Assembly (NCBI GenBank): GCA_963851105.1 | Contig: CAWKNP010000004.1 | Coordinates: 124,001-188,000 of the forward strand | Length of the DNA stretch: 64,000 bases | Direction: 5' to 3' | Source: DATARN01 sp963851105 | Lineage (GTDB): Bacteria > Actinomycetota > Acidimicrobiia > Acidimicrobiales > Palsa-688 | Shown here: piece after piece, positions 44,521 through 52,981 of the stretch | Numbering within the stretch: position 1 is the first letter of the stretch | How the letters are laid out: each line of letters starts with the position of its first letter | Translations under genes and position numbers: made by a program | The notes under the pieces: model-generated | The model's database searches: none | Seen by the model: the letters and a program-made list of their open reading frames with translations, nothing else | What the model was told of the DNA's origin: nothing

Positions 44521-45161
44521 CCCCCGCTGGCGGTGCCGGTGGCCTCGGGTGCGGCCACGCCTTCGGCGGCCTCCTCACCCTCAGTCGGCTCGGCGGCCTC
44601 TTCGACGTCGCCGCGGGCCGCGATGACAACGGCGTCGTCGGGATCGAGGTCGGTGGTGACACCGGTCGGCAACGAGATGTCGCCGACTCGGATGGTGTCG
44701 CCGATGTCCATCTCGCTGATGTCCACCTCGACGTGCGAGGGGATGTTGGCGGGGGTGGCGTGCACGGTCAGGCTTGTCAGCGGCTGCTCGATCAGGCCGT
44801 CGTTGTTGGCGACCTTGCGGGCCTCGCCGACGAGGTTGATAGGAACCTCGGCGGAAACGATCTCGTCGCGGCGGACGATGAGGAAGTCCACGTGGATCAC
44901 CGTGCTGCGCACCGGGTCCCGCTGGATCTCCCGCGCCAGGGTCAGATGGGTCTCACTGCCGACCTGCAGGGCCAGCAGGGCATTGAGCCCGGCTCCGGTC
45001 GTGAGCGCGGCCCGCAGGGCCCGGCCCTCGACGGAGATCGGCAGCGGGTCGAGGCCGTGGCCGTAGATCACACCGGGGACGCGTCCCGCGGCCCGCATGC
45101 GGCCCGCGGCCCGAGACCCGATAGGCCGGGGGGCTTCGGCGACGACGGTTATCTCGGCCAT
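44517..45161 (-). CDS. rplY: 50S ribosomal protein bL25, long (Ctc/TL5) form
   Basis: 214 residues. N-terminal 5S-rRNA-binding L25 domain (PIGSRAAGRMRAAGRVPGVIYGHG), then the C-terminal TL5 beta domain (HVDFLIVRRDEIVSAEVPINLVGEA; PSHVEVDISEMDIGDTIRVGDI) and an acidic Glu/Ala tail (EEAAEPTEGEEAAEGVA). ATG preceded by AGGAG at about 11 nt. Prs-rplY-pth clustering is typical for actinobacteria. Its TGA overlaps the proposed CTG start of pth. Confidence 0.94.
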   Translation of the reverse strand: MAEITVVAEAPRPIGSRAAGRMRAAGRVPGVIYGHGLDPLPISVEGRALRAALTTGAGLNALLALQVGSETHLTLAREIQRDPVRSTVIHVDFLIVRRDEIVSAEVPINLVGEARKVANNDGLIEQPLTSLTVHATPANIPSHVEVDISEMDIGDTIRVGDISLPTGVTTDLDPDDAVVIAARGDVEEAAEPTEGEEAAEGVAAPEATGTASGG

Positions 45162-45238
45162 GGAAACGCGCTCCTACGACGACGGGCACTGCGGGGGACG
45201 GGCAAAAGGTTACCCCACCACGGCTGGGCGCCCCGCGA

Positions 45239-46231
45239 CTAGGTCTGGTTTTCCCCGCCGAAAATCTGCGACACCGATCCGTCCTCGAAGACCGCGTCGA
45301 TGGCGTCGGCGAACATGGGCGCCACCGAGCACACCTCGATCTTGTCGATCTGCTTCTCCGACGGCAGCGGCAGCGTGTCGGTCACGACCACCCGCGTGAT
45401 CTGGGAGTTCTTCAGCCGGTCGACAGCAGGGTCGGACAACACGGCGTGCGTCGCCATGGCCCACACCTCCGTCGCCCCCTTGTCGATGAGGATGTCGGCG
45501 GCCGCGCAGATCGTGCCCGCGGTGTCGATCATGTCGTCGATCAGCACGCACATCTTGCCCTTGACGTGACCCATGACGTCGAGCGCCTGGACCTGGTTGA
45601 CGGCGTCCTTCGGCCGCCGCTTGTAGACGCTGGCCACGTCGACGTTGGCCGACAGGTGGCGCGCCGCCTGCTCCGCCACCTTGGTGCGTCCGGTGTCGGG
45701 GGCGACCATGACGAAGTCGTTGGAGGCGTGCTGGCGCAGGTAGGAGGTGAGGACCGGGACGGCGGTGAGGTGGTCGACGGGGCCGTCGAAGAAGCCCTGG
45801 ATCTGGCCCGAGTGCAGGTCGACCGACATGATGCGGTCGGCGCCCGATGTCGCGAAGAAATCCGAGACCATGCGGGCACTGATCGGCTCGCGGCCCTTGG
45901 ACTTTCGGTCCTGGCGGGAGTAGCCGTAGTACGGGCACACCGCGGTGATGCGCTTGGCCGACGCCCGCTTGGCGGCGTCGATCATGAGCCAATGCTCCAT
46001 GAGCGAGTCGTTGACCGACCGTCCCGGGGTCCGGCAGTGCGACTGGATGATGAACACGTCGGCGCCGCGCACCGACTCCTCGAAACGCGGTCGGATCTCG
46101 CCGTTGGCGAAGTCCACCAGATTGGCCTCCGACAACTCGACGCCGAGGTGGCCGGCGATGTCCTGCGCCAGCTGCGGGTGCGACCGGCCGAACAACAGGT
46201 ACAGCCGTCTTTTCGGTACGACCTCTATCAC
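45239..46231 (-). CDS. prs: Ribose-phosphate pyrophosphokinase (PRPP synthetase)
   Basis: 330 residues, class I. Makes PRPP from ribose 5-phosphate and ATP for nucleotide, histidine and tryptophan synthesis. Blocks: LLFGRSHPQLAQDIAGHLGV, FANGEIRPRFEESVRGADVFIIQSH, PYYGYSRQDRKSKGREPIS (ATP loop), DLHSGQIQGFFDGPVDHL, VAPDTGRTKVAEQAA, and the PRPP loop VLIDDMIDTAGTI. GTG overlaps the glmU stop (GTGA). Confidence 0.95.
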   Translation of the reverse strand: MIEVVPKRRLYLLFGRSHPQLAQDIAGHLGVELSEANLVDFANGEIRPRFEESVRGADVFIIQSHCRTPGRSVNDSLMEHWLMIDAAKRASAKRITAVCPYYGYSRQDRKSKGREPISARMVSDFFATSGADRIMSVDLHSGQIQGFFDGPVDHLTAVPVLTSYLRQHASNDFVMVAPDTGRTKVAEQAARHLSANVDVASVYKRRPKDAVNQVQALDVMGHVKGKMCVLIDDMIDTAGTICAAADILIDKGATEVWAMATHAVLSDPAVDRLKNSQITRVVVTDTLPLPSEKQIDKIEVCSVAPMFADAIDAVFEDGSVSQIFGGENQT

Positions 46232-47346
46232 GAAGTCCCTACTTCCTCGTCATCGCTGCGCCCGATGAAATATGCGCCGGTGACCCGCCCCGGCGCCACC
46301 CGACCGCCCGGCATGATGGTCGCAAAGGGACCAACCACCGCGTCGGCACCGATCTCCGCCGATCGGGCGACCGAGTTGGCAACCGTCGCCCGCTCCCCGA
46401 CCACACAATCGACCAGATGGCTGTTGGGCCCGATCTCGCAGCCGGTGGCGATCGTCGTGTTCCCCTGCAGCAACGTGCCAGGGAACAAGGTGACGTCGCG
46501 CGCCAGGCTGACTGACGTGTCGACATAGGTGCGTTCGGGGTCGAGCATGGTGACACCCCGGCGCATCCAGCGCTCGTTGATGCGGTCCCGCAACTCGGCT
46601 TCGGCCACCGCCAGCTGCGCCCGGTCGTTGACGCCCGCGGTTTCCATGGAATCGTCCACCAGCAAGCTGGTGACGGGATAACCGGCATCGTGCAGCACCG
46701 CGATGATGTCGGTCAAGTAGTACTCGCCTTGGGAGTTGTCCGGGCTCAGGCGGCGGAGGGCGGGCGCCAGCACGTTGCGCCGGAAGGTGTAGATCCCGGT
46801 GTTGACCTCGCGGATCTCGCGCTCGGTGTCGGTGCAGTCGCCCTGTTCGACGATCCGCGACACTCGGCCGTCCTTGCCCCGGACGATGCGGCCGTAACCG
46901 GTGGGATCGGTGAGCTCGGCGGTGAGTACGGTCGCCGCGGCGTGGGCCTGGCGATGCGACCGCACCAACGCGGCCAGCGTCGGGGGCCGCAGCAGGGGCG
47001 TATCGCCGGGGAGGACGACGATGTCGCCGCCGTCGTCGTCGTCATCGTCGGGGAACGCAGTGAGAGCGACGGCGACCGCGTCGCCCGTCCCTCGCTGGAC
47101 GTGCTGCTCCACGAATTCGACCAGCAGTGGGGCGACGGTGTGCTCGAGCAGGGTCTTGGTGACCCGCTCTGCCCCATGGCCGACAACGACGACCGCCCGC
47201 TGCAACTCGAGCTCGGCCAGGGCGTCGAGGACGTGAAGGACCATCGGTCGCCCGCACAAGCGGTGAAGGGGCTTCGGGCGCGCCGAGCGCATCCTCGTTC
47301 CTTCGCCGGCGGCCAGCACCACCGCCGAAAGGGGCCGCTCACTCAC
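46228..47346 (-). CDS. glmU: GlmU-like UDP-GlcNAc pyrophosphorylase, truncated (no acetyltransferase half)
   Basis: 372 residues against about 450-490 for normal GlmU. The N-terminal uridylyltransferase is complete: VVLAAGEGTRMRSARPKPLHRLCGRPMV, VQRGTGDAVAVAL, VLPGDTPLLRPPTL, EVNTGIYTF and NSQGEYYLTDII. A short left-handed beta-helix follows (TLLQGNTTIATGCEIGPNSHLVDCVVGERATVANSV) and stops after VGPFATIMPGGRVAPGRVTGAYFIG. The last coils with the acetyl-CoA site and catalytic His are missing, and prs starts at the stop codon (4-nt overlap), so no lost exon or frameshift is evident. Glucosamine-1-phosphate acetylation must come from another protein. Confidence 0.9.
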   Translation of the reverse strand: MSERPLSAVVLAAGEGTRMRSARPKPLHRLCGRPMVLHVLDALAELELQRAVVVVGHGAERVTKTLLEHTVAPLLVEFVEQHVQRGTGDAVAVALTAFPDDDDDDGGDIVVLPGDTPLLRPPTLAALVRSHRQAHAAATVLTAELTDPTGYGRIVRGKDGRVSRIVEQGDCTDTEREIREVNTGIYTFRRNVLAPALRRLSPDNSQGEYYLTDIIAVLHDAGYPVTSLLVDDSMETAGVNDRAQLAVAEAELRDRINERWMRRGVTMLDPERTYVDTSVSLARDVTLFPGTLLQGNTTIATGCEIGPNSHLVDCVVGERATVANSVARSAEIGADAVVGPFATIMPGGRVAPGRVTGAYFIGRSDDEEVGTS

Positions 47347-47501
47347 TCGCCACTGCCGCTGCCCGTGGTCCTCACCATCCCCTTTCTACCAAGCCCCCGA
47401 CCTGTCGACGCGCGGGGAACCCGATGATCTAGCCTAAGGCAGAGGAAAGCTCAGTCCGGGGACGTGGGCAGACAGACTCGGGCCAACATGAAGGGGTTGG
47501 G

Positions 47502-47786
47502 GTGGCTCAGGCTGAGCAGCTGCGTGCCAATCAGGCGGATGGACTGGCGCGCCACTGGCGGGGCGCCAACGGGCCGGCGCCGCCGGTATGGGCCGTCGCC
47601 CTGTCGCCGCGCGACGTGAGCGTGCTGCGCCTGCTGGCCGACGGCCGCAGCACCGCGGACATCGCCGAGGACCTGGCCTACTCGGAGAGCACCATCAAGA
47701 ACATCATCCACGACCTGGTGCAGCAGCTCGGGGCGCGCAACCGGGCCCACGCCGTCGCCATGGCCATCCGCGCCGGGGTCATCTGA
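47502..47786 (+). CDS. Short LuxR-type HTH protein (no sensor domain)
   Basis: 94 residues. Residues ~30-90 form a GerE/LuxR HTH: ALSPRDVSVLRLLADGRSTADIAEDLAYSESTIKNIIHDLVQQLGARNRAHAVAMAIRAGVI (span only), with recognition helix SESTIKNIIHDL. There is no receiver, PAS or ATPase domain. GTG start with AAGGGG 5 nt upstream. The upstream region carries AAAGCTCAG, shared with 31192-31200. It converges on gabD with a 3-bp gap. Confidence 0.82.
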   Translation: MAQAEQLRANQADGLARHWRGANGPAPPVWAVALSPRDVSVLRLLADGRSTADIAEDLAYSESTIKNIIHDLVQQLGARNRAHAVAMAIRAGVI

Positions 47787-47789
47787 CCG

Positions 47790-49265
47790 CTACTGGTTGA
47801 TCGCCACGTACTTCACCTCGAGGTACTCGTGGATCCCCTCGTGGCCGCCCTCCCGGCCATAGCCGGAGTGTTTGACCCCGCCGAACGGTGCGGCGGCATT
47901 GGAGACCAATCCCTGATTGAGCCCCACCATTCCCGTCTCGAGGGCCTCGGCCACGCCGATCGCCCGGTCGAGGTCACGGGTGAACAGGTAGGCGACCAGT
48001 CCGAACTCGGTGTCGTTGGCCTGGGCGATGGCCTCGGCGTCGGAGTCGAAAATGACGATCGGCGCCACCGGACCAAAGATCTCCTCCCTGAGGAGCCGGG
48101 AATCGGGACCTACGTCGGTAAGAACAGTGGCGGGGAAAAAGTAGCCAGGGCGATCGAGTGTCTCGCCGCCGACCAGGCAGCGAGCCCCCTTGGCGAGCGC
48201 GTCGTCAACCAGTTCGGCCACCTTCGCCAGTTGGCGGCGGTCGATGAGGGGACCGAGCTGGCTGGCGGGGTCGTAGCCGGCGCCCACCGTGACGGCGGCG
48301 AAACGGGCCACCAGCCGGTCGGTGAACTCGGCGGCGACCGACCGGTGCACGTAGAAGCGGTTGGCGGCGGTACAGGCTTCGCCGCCATTGCGCAGCTTGG
48401 CAATCACCGCGCCCGCGACGGCAGCTTCGATGTCGGCGTCGCCGAACACCAGGAATGGTGCGTTGCCGCCGAGCTCCATCGAAAGTCGCAGTAACTGCTC
48501 GGAGGCCTTCGCGGCCAGCGCCTGGCCGACCTCGGTCGAGCCGGTGAAGGACAGCTTCCGCAACCGGGCGTCGCTCATCAGGGGGCCGGTGGCTTCGCTC
48601 GCGTGGGAGGTGGTGATGACATTGAGCACGCCCGGCGGCAGGCCCGCCTCGGCCAGCAACTCGGCCAGGGCCAACGACGACAGCGGCGTCAGCTGGGCGG
48701 GCTTCAGCACCATGGTGCAACCGGCCGCCACCGCAGGGCCGATCTTCCTCGTCCCCATCGCCATGGGAAAGTTCCAGGGGGTGATCAGCAGGCACGGACC
48801 GACCGGCTGGTGCAGCACCACCACCCGCCCGTTTCCTGCGGGATTGCGGGTCCACCGGCCATCGATGCGCACCGCCTCCTCGGCGAACCACCGGAAGAAC
48901 TCGGCGGCATAGGCGATCTCGCCGGCCGACTCGGCGAGCGGCTTGCCCATCTCGAGCGACATGAGCAACGCCAGGTCGTCGCTTCGCTCGGTCAACAGTT
49001 CGAACGCCCGGCGCAGGATCTCGCTGCGGGCCCGCGGTGCGCTGGCGGCCCACTCGGGCCCCGCTGCGACCGCGGCATCGAGGGCGGCACGGGCGTCGTC
49101 GGCGGTGGCGTCGGCCACCTCGGCGATGGTCTCCGCCGTCGCCGGGTCCTCGACGGCCAGCGTGGCCCCCGATGACGAGGGGCGCCACGTCCCGCCGATG
49201 AACAGTTCCTTGGGTACCGCCGACAGCACCTTGCGCTGCCGTTCGTCCCTGCTGGGCGTCTCCAT
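47790..49265 (-). CDS. gabD: NAD(P)-dependent succinate-semialdehyde dehydrogenase
   Basis: Aldehyde dehydrogenase of 491 residues. Catalytic Cys298 (GGEACTAANR) and general base Glu264 (SMELGGNAP) are present; cofactor loop TPWNFPMAMGTRKIGPAVAAGC and SFTGSTEVGQ. C-terminal GLNQGLVSNAAAPFGGVKHSGYGREGGHEGI(H)EYLEVKY is the GabD signature. Converts succinate semialdehyde to succinate. No GABA aminotransferase is adjacent. Confidence 0.92.
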   Translation of the reverse strand: METPSRDERQRKVLSAVPKELFIGGTWRPSSSGATLAVEDPATAETIAEVADATADDARAALDAAVAAGPEWAASAPRARSEILRRAFELLTERSDDLALLMSLEMGKPLAESAGEIAYAAEFFRWFAEEAVRIDGRWTRNPAGNGRVVVLHQPVGPCLLITPWNFPMAMGTRKIGPAVAAGCTMVLKPAQLTPLSSLALAELLAEAGLPPGVLNVITTSHASEATGPLMSDARLRKLSFTGSTEVGQALAAKASEQLLRLSMELGGNAPFLVFGDADIEAAVAGAVIAKLRNGGEACTAANRFYVHRSVAAEFTDRLVARFAAVTVGAGYDPASQLGPLIDRRQLAKVAELVDDALAKGARCLVGGETLDRPGYFFPATVLTDVGPDSRLLREEIFGPVAPIVIFDSDAEAIAQANDTEFGLVAYLFTRDLDRAIGVAEALETGMVGLNQGLVSNAAAPFGGVKHSGYGREGGHEGIHEYLEVKYVAINQ

Positions 49266-49313
49266 AGGAACCAGATTCGCGCGAGCGGGAGAGTTAGTAC
49301 CCTGACGTCATAC

Positions 49314-50930
49314 ATGAGTGACAATCCGAGCCCTGGCACGGTCGTCCGCTGGGCCCGGGGAGCCGACCAGGTCCCGCTGGTGGCGGCCATCGTGGGCGGC
49401 GTCCTGGCCGCCCTTACCTGGGCCAGCGGCTGGCACGGGGCCGATTTCCCCGCTGCCCTGCATCGCATCGACCTGTTCCGGGCGGTCGGCTTCACCCCCT
49501 GGGACTCCCAATGGTTCGGGGGCCACTACACCCTCGGCTACAGCGTGCTGCTGGCCCCCTTGGCGGTCCTGCTCGGAGTGGGCGGAATGGTGGCCATCTG
49601 TGCCGCCGTCGCCGCCTGGGCCTTCGCCCGCCTCCTTCGGGCCCATTTCGGCTCCCAGAGCTGGCTCGGCGCGGTGTGGTTCGCGGTGGGCCTGGCCGCC
49701 CCCATCGCCATCGGCCAGCTGGCCTTCGTGCTCGGCGCCGCCCTGGCCCTGGTGGCGATCCTTGCGTTCGCGGCCCGGCGCCGGGTGCTGGCCGGCGTCC
49801 TCGGGGCGCTGTGCCCCTTGGCCAGTCCGGTGGCCGCCGCCCTGCTGCTGCTCGCCCTCGGGGCGTGGGCCTTCACGACACGGGGACCGAGCCGGCGCGC
49901 CGTCATCGGCTTCGGCGCGGTCATTGCGCTGCCCATCGGCGTCTTGGAATTGCTGTTCCCCCAAGGCGGCCGGATGCCGTTCGCGGCGACCACGCTCCTC
50001 GGTGTCCTGGTGGTCAGCGTCCTCGGCCTGTGGCTGCTACCGGCCACCGAGCGGACCCTGCGTATCGGTGCCGGCCTCTATGGCCTGGCGGGCCTGGCAC
50101 TGTTCCTGGTGCCCCAGCCCATGGGGGCCAACCTGGGCCGGCTCGGCACCGCGATCGGCGGGCCGTTGGCCGCGACCATCCTTTGGCCCCGGCGCCGGCT
50201 CCTCCTCGGCGCCGTCGCCATCCCGCTGCTGCTGTGGCAATGGATCCCCGCCGTCGGCAGCGTCGTCAAGGACCACCCCGACCCGTCCAAGAACAAGGCA
50301 TTCTTCGCGCCCCTGGTCGCCTACCTCCACGCCGACGCAACCCCGCTGGCGCGGGTGGAGATCCCCCCCACCCAGGACCACTGGGAGTCGCTCTGGGGCG
50401 CCGCCGACCTCCAACTGGCCAGGGGCTGGGAGCGCCAGTTCGACATCGCAGAAAACGGCATCTTCTACGGACCCGAACCGCTGACAGCCGCCAGCTATGA
50501 CAACTGGCTGCTGAGCAACGGTGTCAGTTGGGTGGCCCTGCCGACGGTCAACCTGGACTACTCGGCGCTGCAGGAAGCGGCGCTGGTGAAGTCGGGTCTG
50601 CCGTACCTGGTTGCCGCCTGGCATGACGCCAACTGGCAGGTGTGGCGCGTGGTCGGCTCGCCCGGCCTCATCGCAGGGCCGGCGAAGCTGGTGGCCATCG
50701 GGCCGAACAGCTTCACCGTCGATGCCGCGGGCGCCGGTTCGATCAGCATCCGCGTCCGCTTCACCCGGTTCTGGACACCCACCATCGGCCGGGCGTGCAT
50801 TACCGCTTCGCCGGAGGGCTGGACGCAGCTCGCGGTCGCCGGGCCAGGCCGTGTCGAAGTGGCGTCCAAACTGATCGGCGGCGGCAACGGCTGCAACCCC
50901 GACGGGTCAGCCGCGCCCATTTCTCCGTAA
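49314..50930 (+). CDS. Large polytopic membrane protein, possible glycosyltransferase-like
   Basis: 538 residues with about eleven helices up to residue ~320, then a soluble C-terminal region. Early loop residues DSQWFGGHYTLGYSVLLAPLAVLLG resemble GT-C glycosyltransferases, where an acidic residue in the first loop acts in catalysis, but I cannot name a family. C-terminal text includes VEIPPTQDHWESLWGAADLQLARGWERQFD and a beta-rich end (FTVDAAGAGSISIRVRFTRFWTP). It is conserved-looking and stands alone before tRNA-Gln. The ATG has no ribosome site and may be leaderless. Confidence 0.68.
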   Translation: MSDNPSPGTVVRWARGADQVPLVAAIVGGVLAALTWASGWHGADFPAALHRIDLFRAVGFTPWDSQWFGGHYTLGYSVLLAPLAVLLGVGGMVAICAAVAAWAFARLLRAHFGSQSWLGAVWFAVGLAAPIAIGQLAFVLGAALALVAILAFAARRRVLAGVLGALCPLASPVAAALLLLALGAWAFTTRGPSRRAVIGFGAVIALPIGVLELLFPQGGRMPFAATTLLGVLVVSVLGLWLLPATERTLRIGAGLYGLAGLALFLVPQPMGANLGRLGTAIGGPLAATILWPRRRLLLGAVAIPLLLWQWIPAVGSVVKDHPDPSKNKAFFAPLVAYLHADATPLARVEIPPTQDHWESLWGAADLQLARGWERQFDIAENGIFYGPEPLTAASYDNWLLSNGVSWVALPTVNLDYSALQEAALVKSGLPYLVAAWHDANWQVWRVVGSPGLIAGPAKLVAIGPNSFTVDAAGAGSISIRVRFTRFWTPTIGRACITASPEGWTQLAVAGPGRVEVASKLIGGGNGCNPDGSAAPISP

Positions 50931-50944
50931 CCCTGGTACCTGCG

Positions 50945-51017
50945 CTGGCGGGGGAGGACTCGAACCTCCAACCCCCGGATCCAAAGTCCGGTGTTCTGCC
51001 AATTGAACTACCCGCCA
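50945..51017 (-). tRNA. tRNA-Gln (anticodon TTG)
   Basis: 73-nt cloverleaf without encoded CCA. Acceptor TGGCGGG pairs with CCCGCCA; the anticodon arm is CCGGA-CTTTGGA-TCCGG, giving anticodon TTG (plus-strand 50982-50984); T arm GGAGG-TTCGAGT-CCTCC; discriminator G. It lies between the membrane protein and bS22. Confidence 0.95.
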
Positions 51018-51106
51018 CGGGTAGGTACCCCAGCGTCGCACACCGGCGCGCTTCGTGTCACAGGGTTGGCCGGGCTGCCTGGGACCCGCTATCGTGCCCC
51101 TCGGCC

Positions 51107-51205
51107 ATGGGTTCCCTGATCAAGAAGCGCCGCAAGCGGATGCGCAAGAAGAAGCACAAGAAAATGCTGAAGGCAACCCGCTGGCAACGCCGAGCGGGCA
51201 AGTAG
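51107..51205 (+). CDS. Small ribosomal subunit protein bS22 (32 residues)
   Basis: MGSLIKKRRKRMRKKKHKKM followed by LKATRWQRRAGK. This matches the very short, highly basic actinobacterial protein (M. tuberculosis Rv0500B, COX24/AURKAIP1-like domain) seen in mycobacterial ribosome structures as bS22. All but a few residues are Lys, Arg or hydrophobic anchors. It is often left out of annotations because of its length. Convergent with ksgA (7 bp apart). Confidence 0.9.
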   Translation: MGSLIKKRRKRMRKKKHKKMLKATRWQRRAGK

Positions 51206-51212
51206 CGGCTTC

Positions 51213-52055
51213 TCAGCCCTGCTCGAGTTGCGCCCCGCGACCGCGGGCGAGGCGGCCCCAGGCCATCACATCGAGTTCCTCGGCCCTCGCCGTGGGCTCG
51301 ATACCGGCGGCGGCGAAGGCCCCAGAGGAGACCAGGCCCTGCAGCGATCGCCGCAGCATCTTGCGCCGTTGCCCGAAGCCGGCCCGGACGAGCTCGAACA
51401 GGTCGCCGGGGGCCACGATCGCAGGGTCCACCGCCGGCTGGTCCCGCCGCACGATCTGCACCAGGACCGACTCCACCGCCGGTTTGGGCACGAACACGTT
51501 GGCGGGGACCCGGCCGACCACCTTGGCGGTCGCCCAATACGCCACTTTGACCGAAACCGCCCCGTAGGCGCCTGACCCTGGCGCGGCCGCCAGGCGTTCG
51601 CCCACCTCGCGCTGGACCATCACCAGCATCGTGGCGATGGCGGGGACCTGGTCGAGCAGGTCGGCCACCAGCGGCGTGGCGATGTTGTACGGCAGGTTGG
51701 CGACGAGGGTCCAACTTCTCGGGACGGTCCCGAGCACCGCGTCCCAGTCGAGGTGGAGGGCGTCGGCCTCGATGACCTCGGCGCCCGAGGCGGCCACGTT
51801 CTCACGCAAGATGGGCACCAGGTGGCGGTCGACCTCGACCGCGGTCACCGCGGCGCCGGTTTCCGCCAGCGCCAGAGTGAGGGAGCCGAGGCCGGCGCCG
51901 ATCTCTATGACCCTGTCGCCCTCACCGACGCCGGCCAGGCGGGCGATGCGGCGGACGGTGTTGGGATCGGCGACGAAGTTCTGCCCGAGCGCGCGCCGGG
52001 GGTGCAATCCGTGTTCAGCCAGCAGGTCCAGGGTCTGGCGGTGGGTGAGGGTCAT
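51213..52055 (-). CDS. ksgA: 16S rRNA adenine dimethyltransferase
   Basis: 280 residues. Dimethylates the two adenines in helix 45 of 16S rRNA during late 30S assembly. Motifs: LGQNFVADPNTVRRI, SAM site VIEIGAGLGSLTLALAETGAAVTAVEVDRHL, EADALHLDW, catalytic NLPYNIATPL, and MVQREVGERLAA. C-terminal FVPKPAVESVLVQI and GFGQRRKMLRRSL. The gene downstream of an envelope protein and tatD repeats the actinobacterial tatD-rpfB-ksgA order. Confidence 0.95.
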   Translation of the reverse strand: MTLTHRQTLDLLAEHGLHPRRALGQNFVADPNTVRRIARLAGVGEGDRVIEIGAGLGSLTLALAETGAAVTAVEVDRHLVPILRENVAASGAEVIEADALHLDWDAVLGTVPRSWTLVANLPYNIATPLVADLLDQVPAIATMLVMVQREVGERLAAAPGSGAYGAVSVKVAYWATAKVVGRVPANVFVPKPAVESVLVQIVRRDQPAVDPAIVAPGDLFELVRAGFGQRRKMLRRSLQGLVSSGAFAAAGIEPTARAEELDVMAWGRLARGRGAQLEQG

Positions 52056-52140
52056 GCCGGAGATCGAGCATGGCAGACGTCATCGGCGCGGGCTCGGCCG
52101 GCCCGTCCCCAGCTCGGGCCGGCCCAGCCGGAGCCGCCCG

Positions 52141-52815
52141 CTACCAGCTAACGGCGACGGTGACTAGACCCCTCGACACCGAGCCCAGAGCGGCGAAGTT
52201 GGACCGGGCCAAGTCGACGACCCGCCCGGACACGAACGGACCGCGGGAAACGACTTTGCACGTGACCGATACCCCCAACGAATTGGTCACGGTAATCAAC
52301 GTGCCCATGGGTGCGTCGTTGTTGGCGCAGGTGCCGGCGGCGATGTCCAGCCAACTGGCCACTCCCTGGGTGGCGCGCCCCGCCGGCGCCGGGCGGGCCA
52401 CCACGGCGGGGGCCGAACGGGCGGCAGGCGCGACGGCGGGCGCCGTCGGGGCCTTCGCGGTCGCCGCGGGCCCGCCAGTCGGCCCCGCTACGGCGCCGGC
52501 GGCGGCCGGCGTCGCCCCAGCCGCGGTGGCGGCGGGTGCCGGCGAGGTGGCCGCCGGGACCGAAGCCCCGGCGGGACTCTGCGCGCTCGCGGCCAGGACA
52601 CCGGAAGCGACGTCATGGGACTGCGAGGCGGCGGAGAAGGCGGCGTTGGCCATCAGGAGCGAGGCCAGTCCCTCCGCGCTGCCCCCGTCGGAGGAGTCAC
52701 TCGGGTCGGCGGTCGAGCGGGCCGGACCGACCAGGCGCCGGCTCCCCCCGTCGTTGCCCGTGACCAGGGATAGAGCGGGTACAACGGCAAAGCTGCTGCA
52801 CAGGCCGAGGATCAT
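52141..52815 (-). CDS. Secreted RlpA-like double-psi beta-barrel protein
   Basis: 224 residues. Hydrophobic N-terminus MILGLCSSFAVVPALSLV, a 120-residue Ala/Pro/Gly/Thr linker, then a C-terminal DPBB domain: GVASWLDIAAGTCANNDAPMGTLITVTN, VTCKVVSRGPFVSGRVVDLARSNFAALG. The conserved Asp and the RGP(F) motif of RlpA/3D-type domains are present. Occupies the place held by rpfB in mycobacteria. The ATG has GGGGG 4 nt upstream, but an in-frame CTG at 52857 would give a better, basic signal n-region (LRTVIREGKRLRGF). Confidence 0.75.
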   Translation of the reverse strand: MILGLCSSFAVVPALSLVTGNDGGSRRLVGPARSTADPSDSSDGGSAEGLASLLMANAAFSAASQSHDVASGVLAASAQSPAGASVPAATSPAPAATAAGATPAAAGAVAGPTGGPAATAKAPTAPAVAPAARSAPAVVARPAPAGRATQGVASWLDIAAGTCANNDAPMGTLITVTNSLGVSVTCKVVSRGPFVSGRVVDLARSNFAALGSVSRGLVTVAVSW

Positions 52816-52849
52816 GAACCCCCGTAGCCGTTTGCCTTCGCGGATTACC

Positions 52850-52950
52850 GTTCGCAGGGTCTCACCCTTTCGTCGCGGAAAGGCAGGGATGAGTAACAGC
52901 CTTCTTCTGTACGTCCCCCTGTCCGAGCGGGCGAACCTTACGCGAACCTG
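52850..52950 (-). promoter_or_regulatory. Possible structured leader upstream of the RlpA-like gene (c-di-AMP/ydaO-like?)
   Basis: On the minus strand, two GTTCGC copies (52942-52947, 52931-52936) can pair with GCGAAC at 52850-52855, enclosing CAGGGGGACGTAC and AAAGGGTGAGACCC. ydaO riboswitches carry GGGGGACC and GGGGUGAAUCC, and in actinobacteria they precede cell-wall hydrolase genes in this position. The match is partial: spacing is longer and the GAAUCC block reads GAGACC. Treat as a candidate only. Confidence 0.3.
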
Positions 52951-52981
52951 ATCAAATCGTGCAAAATCCGTCTATCTGCCG

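Noticed and set aside
40400..44662. mfd starting far upstream at 44662 (1420 residues)
   Set aside because: The extra 250 codons overlap pth, which has intact motifs in another frame; Mfd homologues begin near 43912.
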